Assembly: GCA_016219165.1 (NCBI GenBank)
Contig: JACRCB010000044.1
Coordinates: forward strand, 1 to 22,227
DNA from: Deltaproteobacteria bacterium
Lineage (GTDB): Bacteria; Desulfobacterota; GWC2-55-46; DRQE01
Direction: 5' to 3'
Length of the DNA: 22,227 nt
In this document: in pieces, positions 7,301-13,979 of the stretch
Layout of the letters: every line of letters begins with the position of its first letter
Numbering within the stretch: position 1 is the first letter of the stretch
Translations under genes and position numbers: made by a program
The notes under the pieces: generated by a model
Database searches by the model: none
Told to the model about the DNA's origin: nothing
What the model saw: the letters and a program-made list of their open reading frames with translations, nothing else

Positions 7301-8523
7301 TCAAGGACAGGGACGACGAGATAAACATAGTGAAGGCAACGGCATACGGCCGCGCGGAAAAGGTTCTGACCGGGAAAAAATCAGGCGTGCGCCTTGCCGA
7401 CAAGAAGGGGAACGTCCTCGTTGCGAAGGGCAAAACCATAACAAAAGACCTCCTTCACTCCATACCGCGTTCGAGGTGGCATGAGATCATACCGGCGGCG
7501 GATGAACGGGCGGAAGGCGAACTCGAGAAGGTATTCGAGCGGTTAAGCGAGCAGATAGACGCGATAAAGTATGTCTTTGATGAGAGGATAAACCGCCTTA
7601 AGCGGGGCGATGAACTTCCCCCGGGCGTTATAAAGATGGTGAAGGTCTACATCGCGATGAAACGCAAGGTCTCGGTTGGGGACAAGATGGCGGGGCGTCA
7701 CGGGAATAAGGGCGTCATATCGAGAATCCTCCCGGAGGAGGACATGCCTTTCCTCAAAGACGGCACGGCGGTGGATATAGTCTTAAACCCCCTCGGCGTG
7801 CCTTCGAGGATGAACATAGGACAGATACTCGAAACGCATCTCGGATGGGCGGCGAAAACGCTCGGGGGAGAGATAAACAAACTGGTGGAAGAAAATTACA
7901 GCGCCAATACGGTAAGGGAGAGGATAAAGAAGATTTACTCTTCGCTCGAGTTCAGCAAATTCCTGAATTCACTCTCGGACGAAGAGGTTATCGCCGTTGC
8001 GAAGAGGCTCAAAAGCGGCATAACGGTCGCATCCCCGGTCTTTGACGGGGCGACCGAGGCCGATGTGAAAGACCTGCTTGCGATGTCGGGGCTGCCGGAG
8101 AGCGGGAAGACCATCCTCTGTGACGGAAAGAGCGGCGAGCCCTTCGAGCAGGAGGTGACCGTCGGGGAGATGTATATGCTTAAACTCCACCACCTCGTGG
8201 ACGATAAGATACATGCAAGGAGCACCGGCCCCTATTCGCTCGTCACCCAGCAGCCCCTGGGAGGGAAGGCCCAGTTCGGGGGGCAGAGGCTCGGGGAGAT
8301 GGAGGTATGGGCGCTCGAGGCCTACGGCGCATCTTACACCTTGCAGGAGTTTCTTACGGTAAAGAGCGACGATGTGCCGGGCAGAACCAAGATGTACGAG
8401 TCGGTGGCAAGGGGGGACTATTCTCTGGAACCAACGATGCCCGAATCCTTCAACGTCCTTATAAAGGAACTCCAGAGCCTCGGGCTCGACATTAATTTTT
8501 TGAAGGTGGGAGAGGAGAAGTAA
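4375..8523 (+). CDS. rpoB: DNA-directed RNA polymerase subunit beta
   Basis: The beta subunit forms one half of the RNA polymerase active-site cleft. The product is 1382 residues from ATG 4375, close to the usual 1340-1400. That start is chosen because AAGGAG precedes it; the frame is open back to GTG 4276, but that stretch is the hairpin spacer. The rifampicin region is intact, with FGSSQLSQFMDQTNPLSEI, and residues D542, H552 and S557 are the counterparts of E. coli D516, H526 and S531, all wild type, so rifampicin sensitivity is predicted from this region. The active-site segments GDKMAGRHGNKGVIS and the C-terminal block DDKIHARSTGPYSLVTQQPL, which packs against beta prime, are present. 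It follows rplL and precedes rpoC. Confidence 0.98.
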   Translation: MAGTLINGHLLRKDYSRIGKVIDFPDLVEVQKKSFSLFLQTDVKPEDRLDAGLHGVLKGIFPIKDFSDIASLDFVRYELLQPKYTVAECLEKGLTYAAPIKIGVRLTVWDKDPETGVRRVRDIKEQVVYFGEIPLMTETGSFVINGTERVIVSQLHRSPGVFFEYEKGKGYAGKVQFTARVIPYHGSWLDFEYDQKDWLYVRIDKRRKMLATILLKALGYSIEEMLNYFYPSEEIVLEGKKIMKGIDPVYIVGQKASRDIKDPKTGEIIVKKDRKITRLIAKRLVGAGVKHIPVEVEDIAGRIASQDIVDPKTGEVVLECNQTLTREILDEISRRNIERFKLLFIEAIGGFFRETLSNDRIGNDESRPVHEYRSVNPDDPTTNMTLNARIEIYKRLKPGEPPTVETVNQFFQNLFFVPERYDLSKVGRLKLNRKLGIDVPLDVTTLRKEDIMGVVKYLLGLKNGQGTIDDIDHLGNRRVRCVGELLENQYRIGLLRMERAVKERMSLGEIETLMPNDFINPKPVSAVIKEFFGSSQLSQFMDQTNPLSEITHKRRLSALGAGGLTRERAGFEVRDVHATHYGRICPVETPEGPNIGLIVSLSTYARINEFGFVETPYRKVIDGKVTSQIAYLSALDEENHVIAQANAPLDKDGYFTTEFISARKGGEFVMARPEEITLMDVSPNQLVSVAAALVPFLENDDANRALMGSNMQRQAVPLIKTETPLVGTGMESVVARDSGVTVIAKNPGVIESVDATRVVVKNEKGDVDIYNLTKFRRSNQNTCFNHKPLVREGDKVEKGTVIADGPSTANGELALGRNVLVAFMPWGGYNFEDSILVSEKFLKEDVFTSVHIEEFETVARDIKLGKEEITRDIPNVGEEALRNLDESGIVRIGAEVNPGEILVGKITPKGETQLSPEEKLLRAIFGEKAEDVKDTSLRVPPGIEGVVIDARVFSRKGIEKDDRAKSIEDREMARLLKDRDDEINIVKATAYGRAEKVLTGKKSGVRLADKKGNVLVAKGKTITKDLLHSIPRSRWHEIIPAADERAEGELEKVFERLSEQIDAIKYVFDERINRLKRGDELPPGVIKMVKVYIAMKRKVSVGDKMAGRHGNKGVISRILPEEDMPFLKDGTAVDIVLNPLGVPSRMNIGQILETHLGWAAKTLGGEINKLVEENYSANTVRERIKKIYSSLEFSKFLNSLSDEEVIAVAKRLKSGITVASPVFDGATEADVKDLLAMSGLPESGKTILCDGKSGEPFEQEVTVGEMYMLKLHHLVDDKIHARSTGPYSLVTQQPLGGKAQFGGQRLGEMEVWALEAYGASYTLQEFLTVKSDDVPGRTKMYESVARGDYSLEPTMPESFNVLIKELQSLGLDINFLKVGEEK

Positions 8524-8663
8524 CGCCGTGGGGTTCTGTTTTTGAAACTGAAAGTTTCTGTAAGGCGTGCAAACCCTCTGCCGGACCAATGCTTGAGGTT
8601 GAGCGCATGGCGCGGGAGTCAAGTTTACGGAAAGGTTTTAAATAAAAAAATATAAAAAAAATA
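8524..8663 (+). other. 5' part of the rpoB-rpoC spacer
   Basis: No gene is seen. It contains a 6-bp hairpin (8544-8549/8553-8558, loop GAA). Two short segments, 8548-8558 and 8626-8637, recur exactly in the tRNA-Trp to secE spacer (958-968 and 880-891). It ends in an A-rich run (8640-8663) that faces the T-rich run after the next hairpin. The gap between rpoB and rpoC (259 bases in total) is long for this gene pair. Confidence 0.5.
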
Positions 8664-8723
8664 GGACAGCGACTATTTGTTGCCACGGAAGAAGAAATAA
8701 AACGGTTGCTGTCCCCATTTTTT
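8664..8723 (+). terminator. Terminator-like / REP-like hairpin between rpoB and rpoC
   Basis: Bases 8664-8674 pair with 8704-8714 over 11 positions (two G-T pairs), starting GGACAGC/GCTGTCC. A second short stem is possible inside (8674-8678 with 8695-8699). The stem is followed by CCA and six T (8718-8723), and preceded by an A-rich tract, as in a bidirectional intrinsic terminator. The TGTCCCCATTTTTT end also resembles, from memory, REP palindromes associated with Y1-type (RAYT) transposases in other genomes. It could reduce rpoC transcription or be a tolerated repeat insertion. The large loop (about 29 bases) makes its termination strength uncertain. Confidence 0.55.
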
Positions 8724-8726
8724 ATT

Positions 8727-8754
8727 TTGATGGCAGGGTGATGTCTTTTATATT
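8727..8754 (+). promoter_or_regulatory. Candidate sigma-70 type promoter for rpoC
   Basis: TTGATG (8727-8732) and TATATT (8749-8754) are separated by 16 bases, each close to the consensus hexamer. Transcription would begin near 8761, just upstream of the rpoC Shine-Dalgarno (8769-8775). It lies immediately after the terminator-like hairpin, so it could restore rpoC transcription. It is a sequence match only, in an AT-rich spot. Confidence 0.4.
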
Positions 8755-8782
8755 TGCCCCATTCACATAAGGAGGAAAAAGA

Positions 8783-11700
8783 GTGGAAAGCCTTATGTCC
8801 CTTTTTGAAAAGCAAAAGAAACCGTCGGATTTTAATGCCATAAGGGTTACTGTCGCCTCGCCCGATAAGATAAGGGAGTGGAGTAAAGGCGAGGTCAAAA
8901 AGCCCGAGACGATAAACTACCGCACGTTTAAGCCCGAAAGAGACGGGCTCTTCTGCGCCAAGATATTCGGTCCCGTGAAGGACTTCGAGTGCAACTGCGG
9001 AAAATATAAGAGGATGAAGCACAGGGGGGTAGTATGCGAAAAGTGCGGGGTAGAGGTAATCCCCTCCAAGGTGAGAAGGGAGAGGATGGGGCATATAGAG
9101 CTTGCCACCCCGGTTGCCCACATATGGTTTTTAAGGAGCCTTCCTTCAAGGATCGGCACGGTCCTCGATATGACGCTTAAAGAGGTGGAGAGGGTGCTTT
9201 ACTATGAGAACTTCATCGTAATCGACCCGAAAGAGACGGACTTGAAGAGCGGGGAACTTCTTACGGACGAAAGATACCAGCAATGCATTGAAAAGTCCGG
9301 CCCGGATTCCTTCAGGGCGGGCATGGGCGCGGAGGCGATAAGGGAGATGCTCAAGGGATGCAACCTTGAAAAACTCTCGAAGGAATTGCGAAGCGAGATG
9401 AAACTTACGACCTCGGACGCAAAAAGGAAGCGGGTCGCAAAGAGGCTCAAGGTCATAGATGCGTTTCTGCATTCCGGCAACAAACCCGAGTGGATGATAC
9501 TGGAGGTAGTACCCGTGCTGCCGCCGGACTTAAGGCCGCTTGTGCCGCTTGACGGCGGAAGGTTCGCGACAAGCGACTTAAACGACCTCTACAGGAGGGT
9601 TATAAACAGGAATAACCGCCTGAAGAAGTTAATGGAATTGAACGCCCCCGACATCATAATAAGGAATGAAAAGAGGATGCTCCAGGAGGCGGTGGACGCC
9701 CTCTTCGATAACGGCAGGCGCGGCCGTATAATCACCGGCCAGAACAAACGCCCGCTTAAGTCCTTAAGCGACATGATAAAAGGCAAAAGCGGAAGGTTCC
9801 GCCAGAACCTCCTCGGCAAACGCGTCGATTACTCCGGAAGGTCGGTTATAGTCATAGGGCCGGACTTAAGGCTCCATCAGTGCGGCCTGCCCAAAAAGAT
9901 GGCGATAGAACTCTTTAAACCCTTCATCTACCAGAAGCTCGAAGAGAGGGGATACGCAACGACGATAAAGAGCGCGAAGAAGATGCTGGAGCGGGAGAGA
10001 CCCGAGGTGTGGGATGTCCTCGATGAGGTGGTAAAGGAACACCCGGTGCTGCTTAACCGCGCCCCCACGCTCCACCGCCTCGGCATACAGGCCTTCGAGC
10101 CGCTCCTCATAGAGGGTAAGGCCATACAACTCCATCCCCTTGTCTGCACCGCCTTCAACGCGGACTTCGACGGGGACCAGATGGCGGTCCATGTGCCGCT
10201 CTCCATAGATGCGCAGACCGAAGCGAGGGTCCTCATGATGAGTACGAATAACATACTCTCCCCGGCCAACGGCAAACCCATAATCGTCCCTACACAGGAC
10301 ATAGTGCTCGGCCTCTATTATCTCACGAGCGAAAGGTTCGGGATGAAGGGCGAGGACAAGAGGTTCTCTTCGTTCGATGAGGTTATGGCCGCATATGAGG
10401 CCGGGGTGGTGGCACTACAGGCACGGATAAAGGTAAAAATCGACGGAGGTCTTGTGGATACGACCGTAGGGAGGGTCGTCCTTAAGGAGGTAGTGCCCGA
10501 TACGATAAGGTTCGAAGAGATAAACAAGGTGATGGACAAGAAGAATCTCGCCGAACTGATAGACGTCTGTTACAGGAGGGCGGGCGACAAGGAGACGGTA
10601 ATCCTCGCCGACAGGCTCAAAGACCTCGGCTTCAAGTACGCTACAAAGGCGGGTATCTCCATATGCATAGACAACATGAAGATACCGGAGAAAAAACAGG
10701 AACTTCTTGATAAGGCCTACGGCGATGTAAAGGAGATACAGAGGCAGTATAACGAGGGGCTTATAACGGACGGCGAGCGTTACAACAAGGTGATAGATAT
10801 ATGGGCGCAGGTAACCGAGGAGATAGCCCAGGAGATGATTAAGGACCTGGGTATAGAAATCGTAAAGGGCGAGGACGGTAAGGCGAGAAGGGTCCCGAGC
10901 CTAAACCCCATATTCATAATGGCGGATTCCGGGGCGAGGGGTTCGGATAAGCAGATACGCCAGTTGGCCGGGATGAGGGGCCTTATGACAAAGCCCTCAG
11001 GAGAGATTATCGAAACCCCCATCACGGCAAACTTCAGGGAAGGGCTGACGGTCCTACAGTACTTCATCTCCACCCACGGCGCAAGAAAGGGTCTTGCCGA
11101 CACCGCGCTTAAGACCGCAAATTCCGGTTACCTCACAAGAAGGCTTGTGGATGTCGCGCAGGATGCGATTATCATAGAGGAGGACTGCGGCACATTGGAC
11201 GGCATATACATAACCTCGCTTGTCGAGGGAGGGGAGATAATAGAGACGATAGGGGAGAGGGTGCTCGGCAGGGTCGTGCTTGAGGACGTACTTGACCCTT
11301 TCTCTTCCGATGTGCTCGTCCATGAAAATGAGGAGATAGACGAAGACGGGGTTAAGAAGGTGGAAGATGCCGGCATAGACAGGGTAAAGATAAGGAGCGT
11401 TCTTACCTGCAGGAGTGTTAGGGGGATATGCGCGAAGTGCTACGGAAGGGACCTTGGCAGGGGCAAGATGGTCGAACAGGGTGAGACGGTCGGCGTCATT
11501 GCGGCACAGTCCATAGGAGAGCCCGGGACACAGCTCACGATGAGGACATTCCATATAGGGGGCACCGCCAGCAGACGCGCCGAGCAGACAACCATCGAGG
11601 CCCGGCACGACGGGTTTGTGAAGTTTTTGAACCTCACAACGGCCGATAACTCCCGCGGGGAAGTGGTGATAATGAACCGTAACGGGGAGATAGCCATCCT

Positions 11701-12922
11701 CGACAGCCAGGGGAGGGAACGCGAAAGAAACCCTGTCATATACGGGGCGAGGCTTAAGGTCAAAGAGGGGGGCGGAGTCAAGGCGGGCGCCGTGATAGCC
11801 GAGTGGGACCCCTACACCATACCGATACTCACCGAGGTGGGCGGGACGGTTAAATTCGGCGATATCGAAGAAGCCCGTACAATGAGGGAGCAGGTGGACG
11901 AGGTCACGGGACTCTCAAGCAAGGTCATAATAGCCAGCAAAGACGCGGACACGAGGCCGAGGATATCGATAAAAGACGATGCGGGAAGAACGCACAGGAT
12001 ACCGGGCACTATGATGCAGGCACGGTACATGCTGCCGGTCGGCGCGATAATAACGGCTGCCGAGGCGAGTTCCGTGAAGGCAGGGGATATTATCGCAAAG
12101 ATACCGAGGGAAACGACAAAGACAAAGGATATAACCGGAGGGCTTCCGAGGGTTGCGGAACTCTTTGAGGCCAGAAAACCCAAGGAGTGCGCCGTGATAA
12201 GCGAGATAGACGGCGTTGTCTCTTTCGGAAAGGATACGAAGGGTAAAAGAGAGGTGGTTATAACGCCCGAGGCCGGGGAACCGAAAAGGTACCTCATCCC
12301 GAAAGGTAAACACATAAGCGTAAGGGAGGGGGATGTCGTCAGGGCCGGAGAGCCGCTCATGGACGGAAGCGCAAACCCCCACGACATACTGAGGATACTC
12401 GGGGTAAAGGAACTCGCGAAGTACCTTGTCGACGAGGTGCAGGAGGTCTACAGGCTGCAGGGCGTTAAGATAAACGACAAGCATATCGAGGTCATAGTCA
12501 GACAGATGCTTAAGCGGGTCAAGATAATGGATGCCGGGGATACGGACTTTCTGGCGGGAGAGCAGGTCGAGCGCCACATCTTCGAGGATGAGAACGAAAA
12601 GGTGCTCGCAAAAGGCAAACGTCCGGCCGTTGCAGAGCCGCTCTTGCAGGGGATAACAAAGGCGTCCCTCTCTACCGAATCCTTCATATCCGCCGCGAGT
12701 TTCCAGGAAACGACAAAGGTCCTTACCGGGGCGTCGGTCGAGGGGAAGATAGATTACCTGAGGGGGTTGAAGGAGAACGTGATAATGGGCAGGCTCATTC
12801 CCGCGGGTACCGGTTTTTTCAAATATGAGGGTGTTGGCGCAGTGGTTGAAGAGGCGGGGAAAACAGAGGACGCCGCCGCAAAAGAGGAAAAAAGCGAGGA
12901 AGAGGTGCAACTTAACCCTTGA
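8783..12922 (+). CDS. rpoC: DNA-directed RNA polymerase subunit beta prime
   Basis: Beta prime holds the catalytic magnesium and most of the clamp of RNA polymerase. The product is 1379 residues. The catalytic motif NADFDGDQMAVH places Mg-binding aspartates at D461, D463 and D465. The N-terminal zinc site is C70, C72, C85 and C88; the second zinc site is C802, C876, C883 and C886. The bridge helix/trigger loop region (GARKGLADTALKTANSGYLT) is conserved. The start is taken as GTG 8783, 7 bases after AAGGAGG; an ATG four codons later (8795) would be 19 bases away. The C-terminus is an acidic, glutamate-rich tail. The TGA stop is embedded in the -35 element of the next promoter candidate. A terminator-like hairpin and a promoter candidate separate it from rpoB. 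Confidence 0.98.
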   Translation: MESLMSLFEKQKKPSDFNAIRVTVASPDKIREWSKGEVKKPETINYRTFKPERDGLFCAKIFGPVKDFECNCGKYKRMKHRGVVCEKCGVEVIPSKVRRERMGHIELATPVAHIWFLRSLPSRIGTVLDMTLKEVERVLYYENFIVIDPKETDLKSGELLTDERYQQCIEKSGPDSFRAGMGAEAIREMLKGCNLEKLSKELRSEMKLTTSDAKRKRVAKRLKVIDAFLHSGNKPEWMILEVVPVLPPDLRPLVPLDGGRFATSDLNDLYRRVINRNNRLKKLMELNAPDIIIRNEKRMLQEAVDALFDNGRRGRIITGQNKRPLKSLSDMIKGKSGRFRQNLLGKRVDYSGRSVIVIGPDLRLHQCGLPKKMAIELFKPFIYQKLEERGYATTIKSAKKMLERERPEVWDVLDEVVKEHPVLLNRAPTLHRLGIQAFEPLLIEGKAIQLHPLVCTAFNADFDGDQMAVHVPLSIDAQTEARVLMMSTNNILSPANGKPIIVPTQDIVLGLYYLTSERFGMKGEDKRFSSFDEVMAAYEAGVVALQARIKVKIDGGLVDTTVGRVVLKEVVPDTIRFEEINKVMDKKNLAELIDVCYRRAGDKETVILADRLKDLGFKYATKAGISICIDNMKIPEKKQELLDKAYGDVKEIQRQYNEGLITDGERYNKVIDIWAQVTEEIAQEMIKDLGIEIVKGEDGKARRVPSLNPIFIMADSGARGSDKQIRQLAGMRGLMTKPSGEIIETPITANFREGLTVLQYFISTHGARKGLADTALKTANSGYLTRRLVDVAQDAIIIEEDCGTLDGIYITSLVEGGEIIETIGERVLGRVVLEDVLDPFSSDVLVHENEEIDEDGVKKVEDAGIDRVKIRSVLTCRSVRGICAKCYGRDLGRGKMVEQGETVGVIAAQSIGEPGTQLTMRTFHIGGTASRRAEQTTIEARHDGFVKFLNLTTADNSRGEVVIMNRNGEIAILDSQGRERERNPVIYGARLKVKEGGGVKAGAVIAEWDPYTIPILTEVGGTVKFGDIEEARTMREQVDEVTGLSSKVIIASKDADTRPRISIKDDAGRTHRIPGTMMQARYMLPVGAIITAAEASSVKAGDIIAKIPRETTKTKDITGGLPRVAELFEARKPKECAVISEIDGVVSFGKDTKGKREVVITPEAGEPKRYLIPKGKHISVREGDVVRAGEPLMDGSANPHDILRILGVKELAKYLVDEVQEVYRLQGVKINDKHIEVIVRQMLKRVKIMDAGDTDFLAGEQVERHIFEDENEKVLAKGKRPAVAEPLLQGITKASLSTESFISAASFQETTKVLTGASVEGKIDYLRGLKENVIMGRLIPAGTGFFKYEGVGAVVEEAGKTEDAAAKEEKSEEEVQLNP

Positions 12923-12947
12923 CAAAGGGTTGTTACCTTGATAAATT
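12919..12947 (+). promoter_or_regulatory. Candidate strong promoter for the str operon (rpsL)
   Basis: A perfect -35 TTGACA (12919-12924) and TAAATT (12942-12947) are spaced by exactly 17 bases. TG at 12939-12940 gives an extended -10. The rpoC stop TGA lies inside the -35. The predicted start is about 12954, 25 bases before rpsL. A 7-bp hairpin (12914-12920/12925-12931) overlaps it. This would give rpsL-rpsG-fusA-tuf transcription independent of rpoBC. Confidence 0.6.
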
Positions 12948-12978
12948 AGTAGAATTTTAGTCTTGAGGAAAATGGATT

Positions 12979-13350
12979 ATGCCGACAGTCAATCAATTGG
13001 TGCGCAAGGGGAGGGCGAAATCCCTTAAAAAGACGGCCTCGCCAGCGCTTGAGCGCAGTCCCCAGAAAAGAGGCGTATGCGTGAGGGTCTACACCACAAC
13101 CCCGAAAAAGCCGAACTCCGCTTTGAGGAAGGTTGCGAGGGTGAGGCTTACAAACGCAATGGAGGTTACCGCCTACATACCGGGGATAGGGCATAACCTG
13201 CAGGAACACTCCGTTGTCATGATAAGGGGCGGTAAGATCAAGGACCTCCCCGGCGTGAGATACCATATAATCAGGGGAACCCTCGATACCGTAGGGGTGG
13301 CCGACAGGAAGCAGGGCAGAAGCAAATACGGGGCGAAGAAGCATAAATAG
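12979..13350 (+). CDS. rpsL: 30S ribosomal protein S12
   Basis: S12 sits at the decoding centre and controls accuracy; it is the streptomycin-resistance protein. The 123 residues match the usual length. The PTVNQLVRKGR start and the TTTPKKPNSALRK loop are present. The lysines linked to streptomycin resistance when changed (K43/K44 and K88) are wild type, so sensitivity is predicted. D89 in KDLPGVRYH is the residue methylthiolated by RimO in E. coli. GAGG (12965-12968) precedes ATG 12979. It is the first gene of the str block, after a promoter candidate overlapping the rpoC end, and is followed by a terminator-like hairpin before rpsG. Confidence 0.98.
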   Translation: MPTVNQLVRKGRAKSLKKTASPALERSPQKRGVCVRVYTTTPKKPNSALRKVARVRLTNAMEVTAYIPGIGHNLQEHSVVMIRGGKIKDLPGVRYHIIRGTLDTVGVADRKQGRSKYGAKKHK

Positions 13351-13414
13351 TCAGGAACCACTGGCCGGGTGGTGAGGGAATACCGGGCCGGTTAGGGTTC
13401 CTGATTTTTCTTTT
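13351..13414 (+). terminator. Terminator-like hairpin between rpsL and rpsG
   Basis: TCAGGAACC (13351-13359) pairs with GGTTCCTGA (13396-13404), followed at once by TTTTTCTTTT (13405-13414), the textbook intrinsic-terminator layout. A second stem inside (13360-13368 with 13383-13392, one G-T pair and a bulged G) extends the fold. It starts directly after the rpsL stop. Because essential rpsG, fusA and tuf follow, it should be a partial attenuator or be relieved by NusG or ribosomal proteins. In E. coli this same gap carries the S7 repressor-binding site, so an S7-responsive element is an alternative. Confidence 0.7.
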
Positions 13415-13433
13415 GGCAGGAGAGGAGGTATTG

Positions 13434-13904
13434 ATGGCACGCAGGGCATGCGCTTCAAAGAGGAAGGTTCTCCCTGACCCTAAGTACAACGACACGACCG
13501 TAGAGAAACTCATAAATACGATTATGAGGGAGGGGAAAAAGAGTGTGGCCGAGGGGATACTCTACGGCGCATTGGACATTATAAAGGAAAAGACCAAGTC
13601 CGAACCCCTCAAGGTCTTTAAGAAGGCGGTTGATAACGTAAAACCCTCGCTCGAGGTCAAAAGCAGAAGGGTCGGAGGAGCCACATACCAGGTGCCGGTC
13701 GAGGTGAGGCCGGACAGGAAACTATCCCTTGCGTTTAGGTGGATAGTTTCCTACGCGAAGTCCAGGGGGGAAAGGGGCATGACCGAAAAACTTGCCGCCG
13801 AACTTATCGACGCCTCGAACAATAAGGGAGGCTCGGTAAAAAAGAGAGAAGATGTCCACAAGATGGCGGAGGCAAACAAGGCATTCGCCCATTACCGCTG
13901 GTAA
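13434..13904 (+). CDS. rpsG: 30S ribosomal protein S7
   Basis: S7 nucleates assembly of the 30S head and contacts E-site tRNA; in E. coli it also represses the str operon. The product is 156 residues from ATG 13434, the standard length. The frame is open to 13413, but AGGAGG (13423-13428) sits 5 bases before 13434. Conserved features are MARRACASKRKVLPDPKYND and the VGGATYQVPVEVRPDR segment (about residues 76-93). Nine of 13 Arg codons are AGG and two are AGA, illustrating the codon preference. It lies downstream of a terminator-like hairpin and 75 bases before fusA. Confidence 0.98.
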   Translation: MARRACASKRKVLPDPKYNDTTVEKLINTIMREGKKSVAEGILYGALDIIKEKTKSEPLKVFKKAVDNVKPSLEVKSRRVGGATYQVPVEVRPDRKLSLAFRWIVSYAKSRGERGMTEKLAAELIDASNNKGGSVKKREDVHKMAEANKAFAHYRW

Positions 13905-13979
13905 GGGAAGAGAATTCGGAAGAGCCGGTTTTTTGATATTTTGATAAAGGGTCTGGTTTAAAAAAAGAACGAGAGAACG

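Noticed and set aside
6183..7439. Antisense open frame of 418 codons inside rpoB
   Set aside because: It is opposite a fully conserved coding region; long antisense frames are expected from the GC-rich, purine-biased coding strand, and the translation is low-complexity Ser/Pro/Leu-rich.
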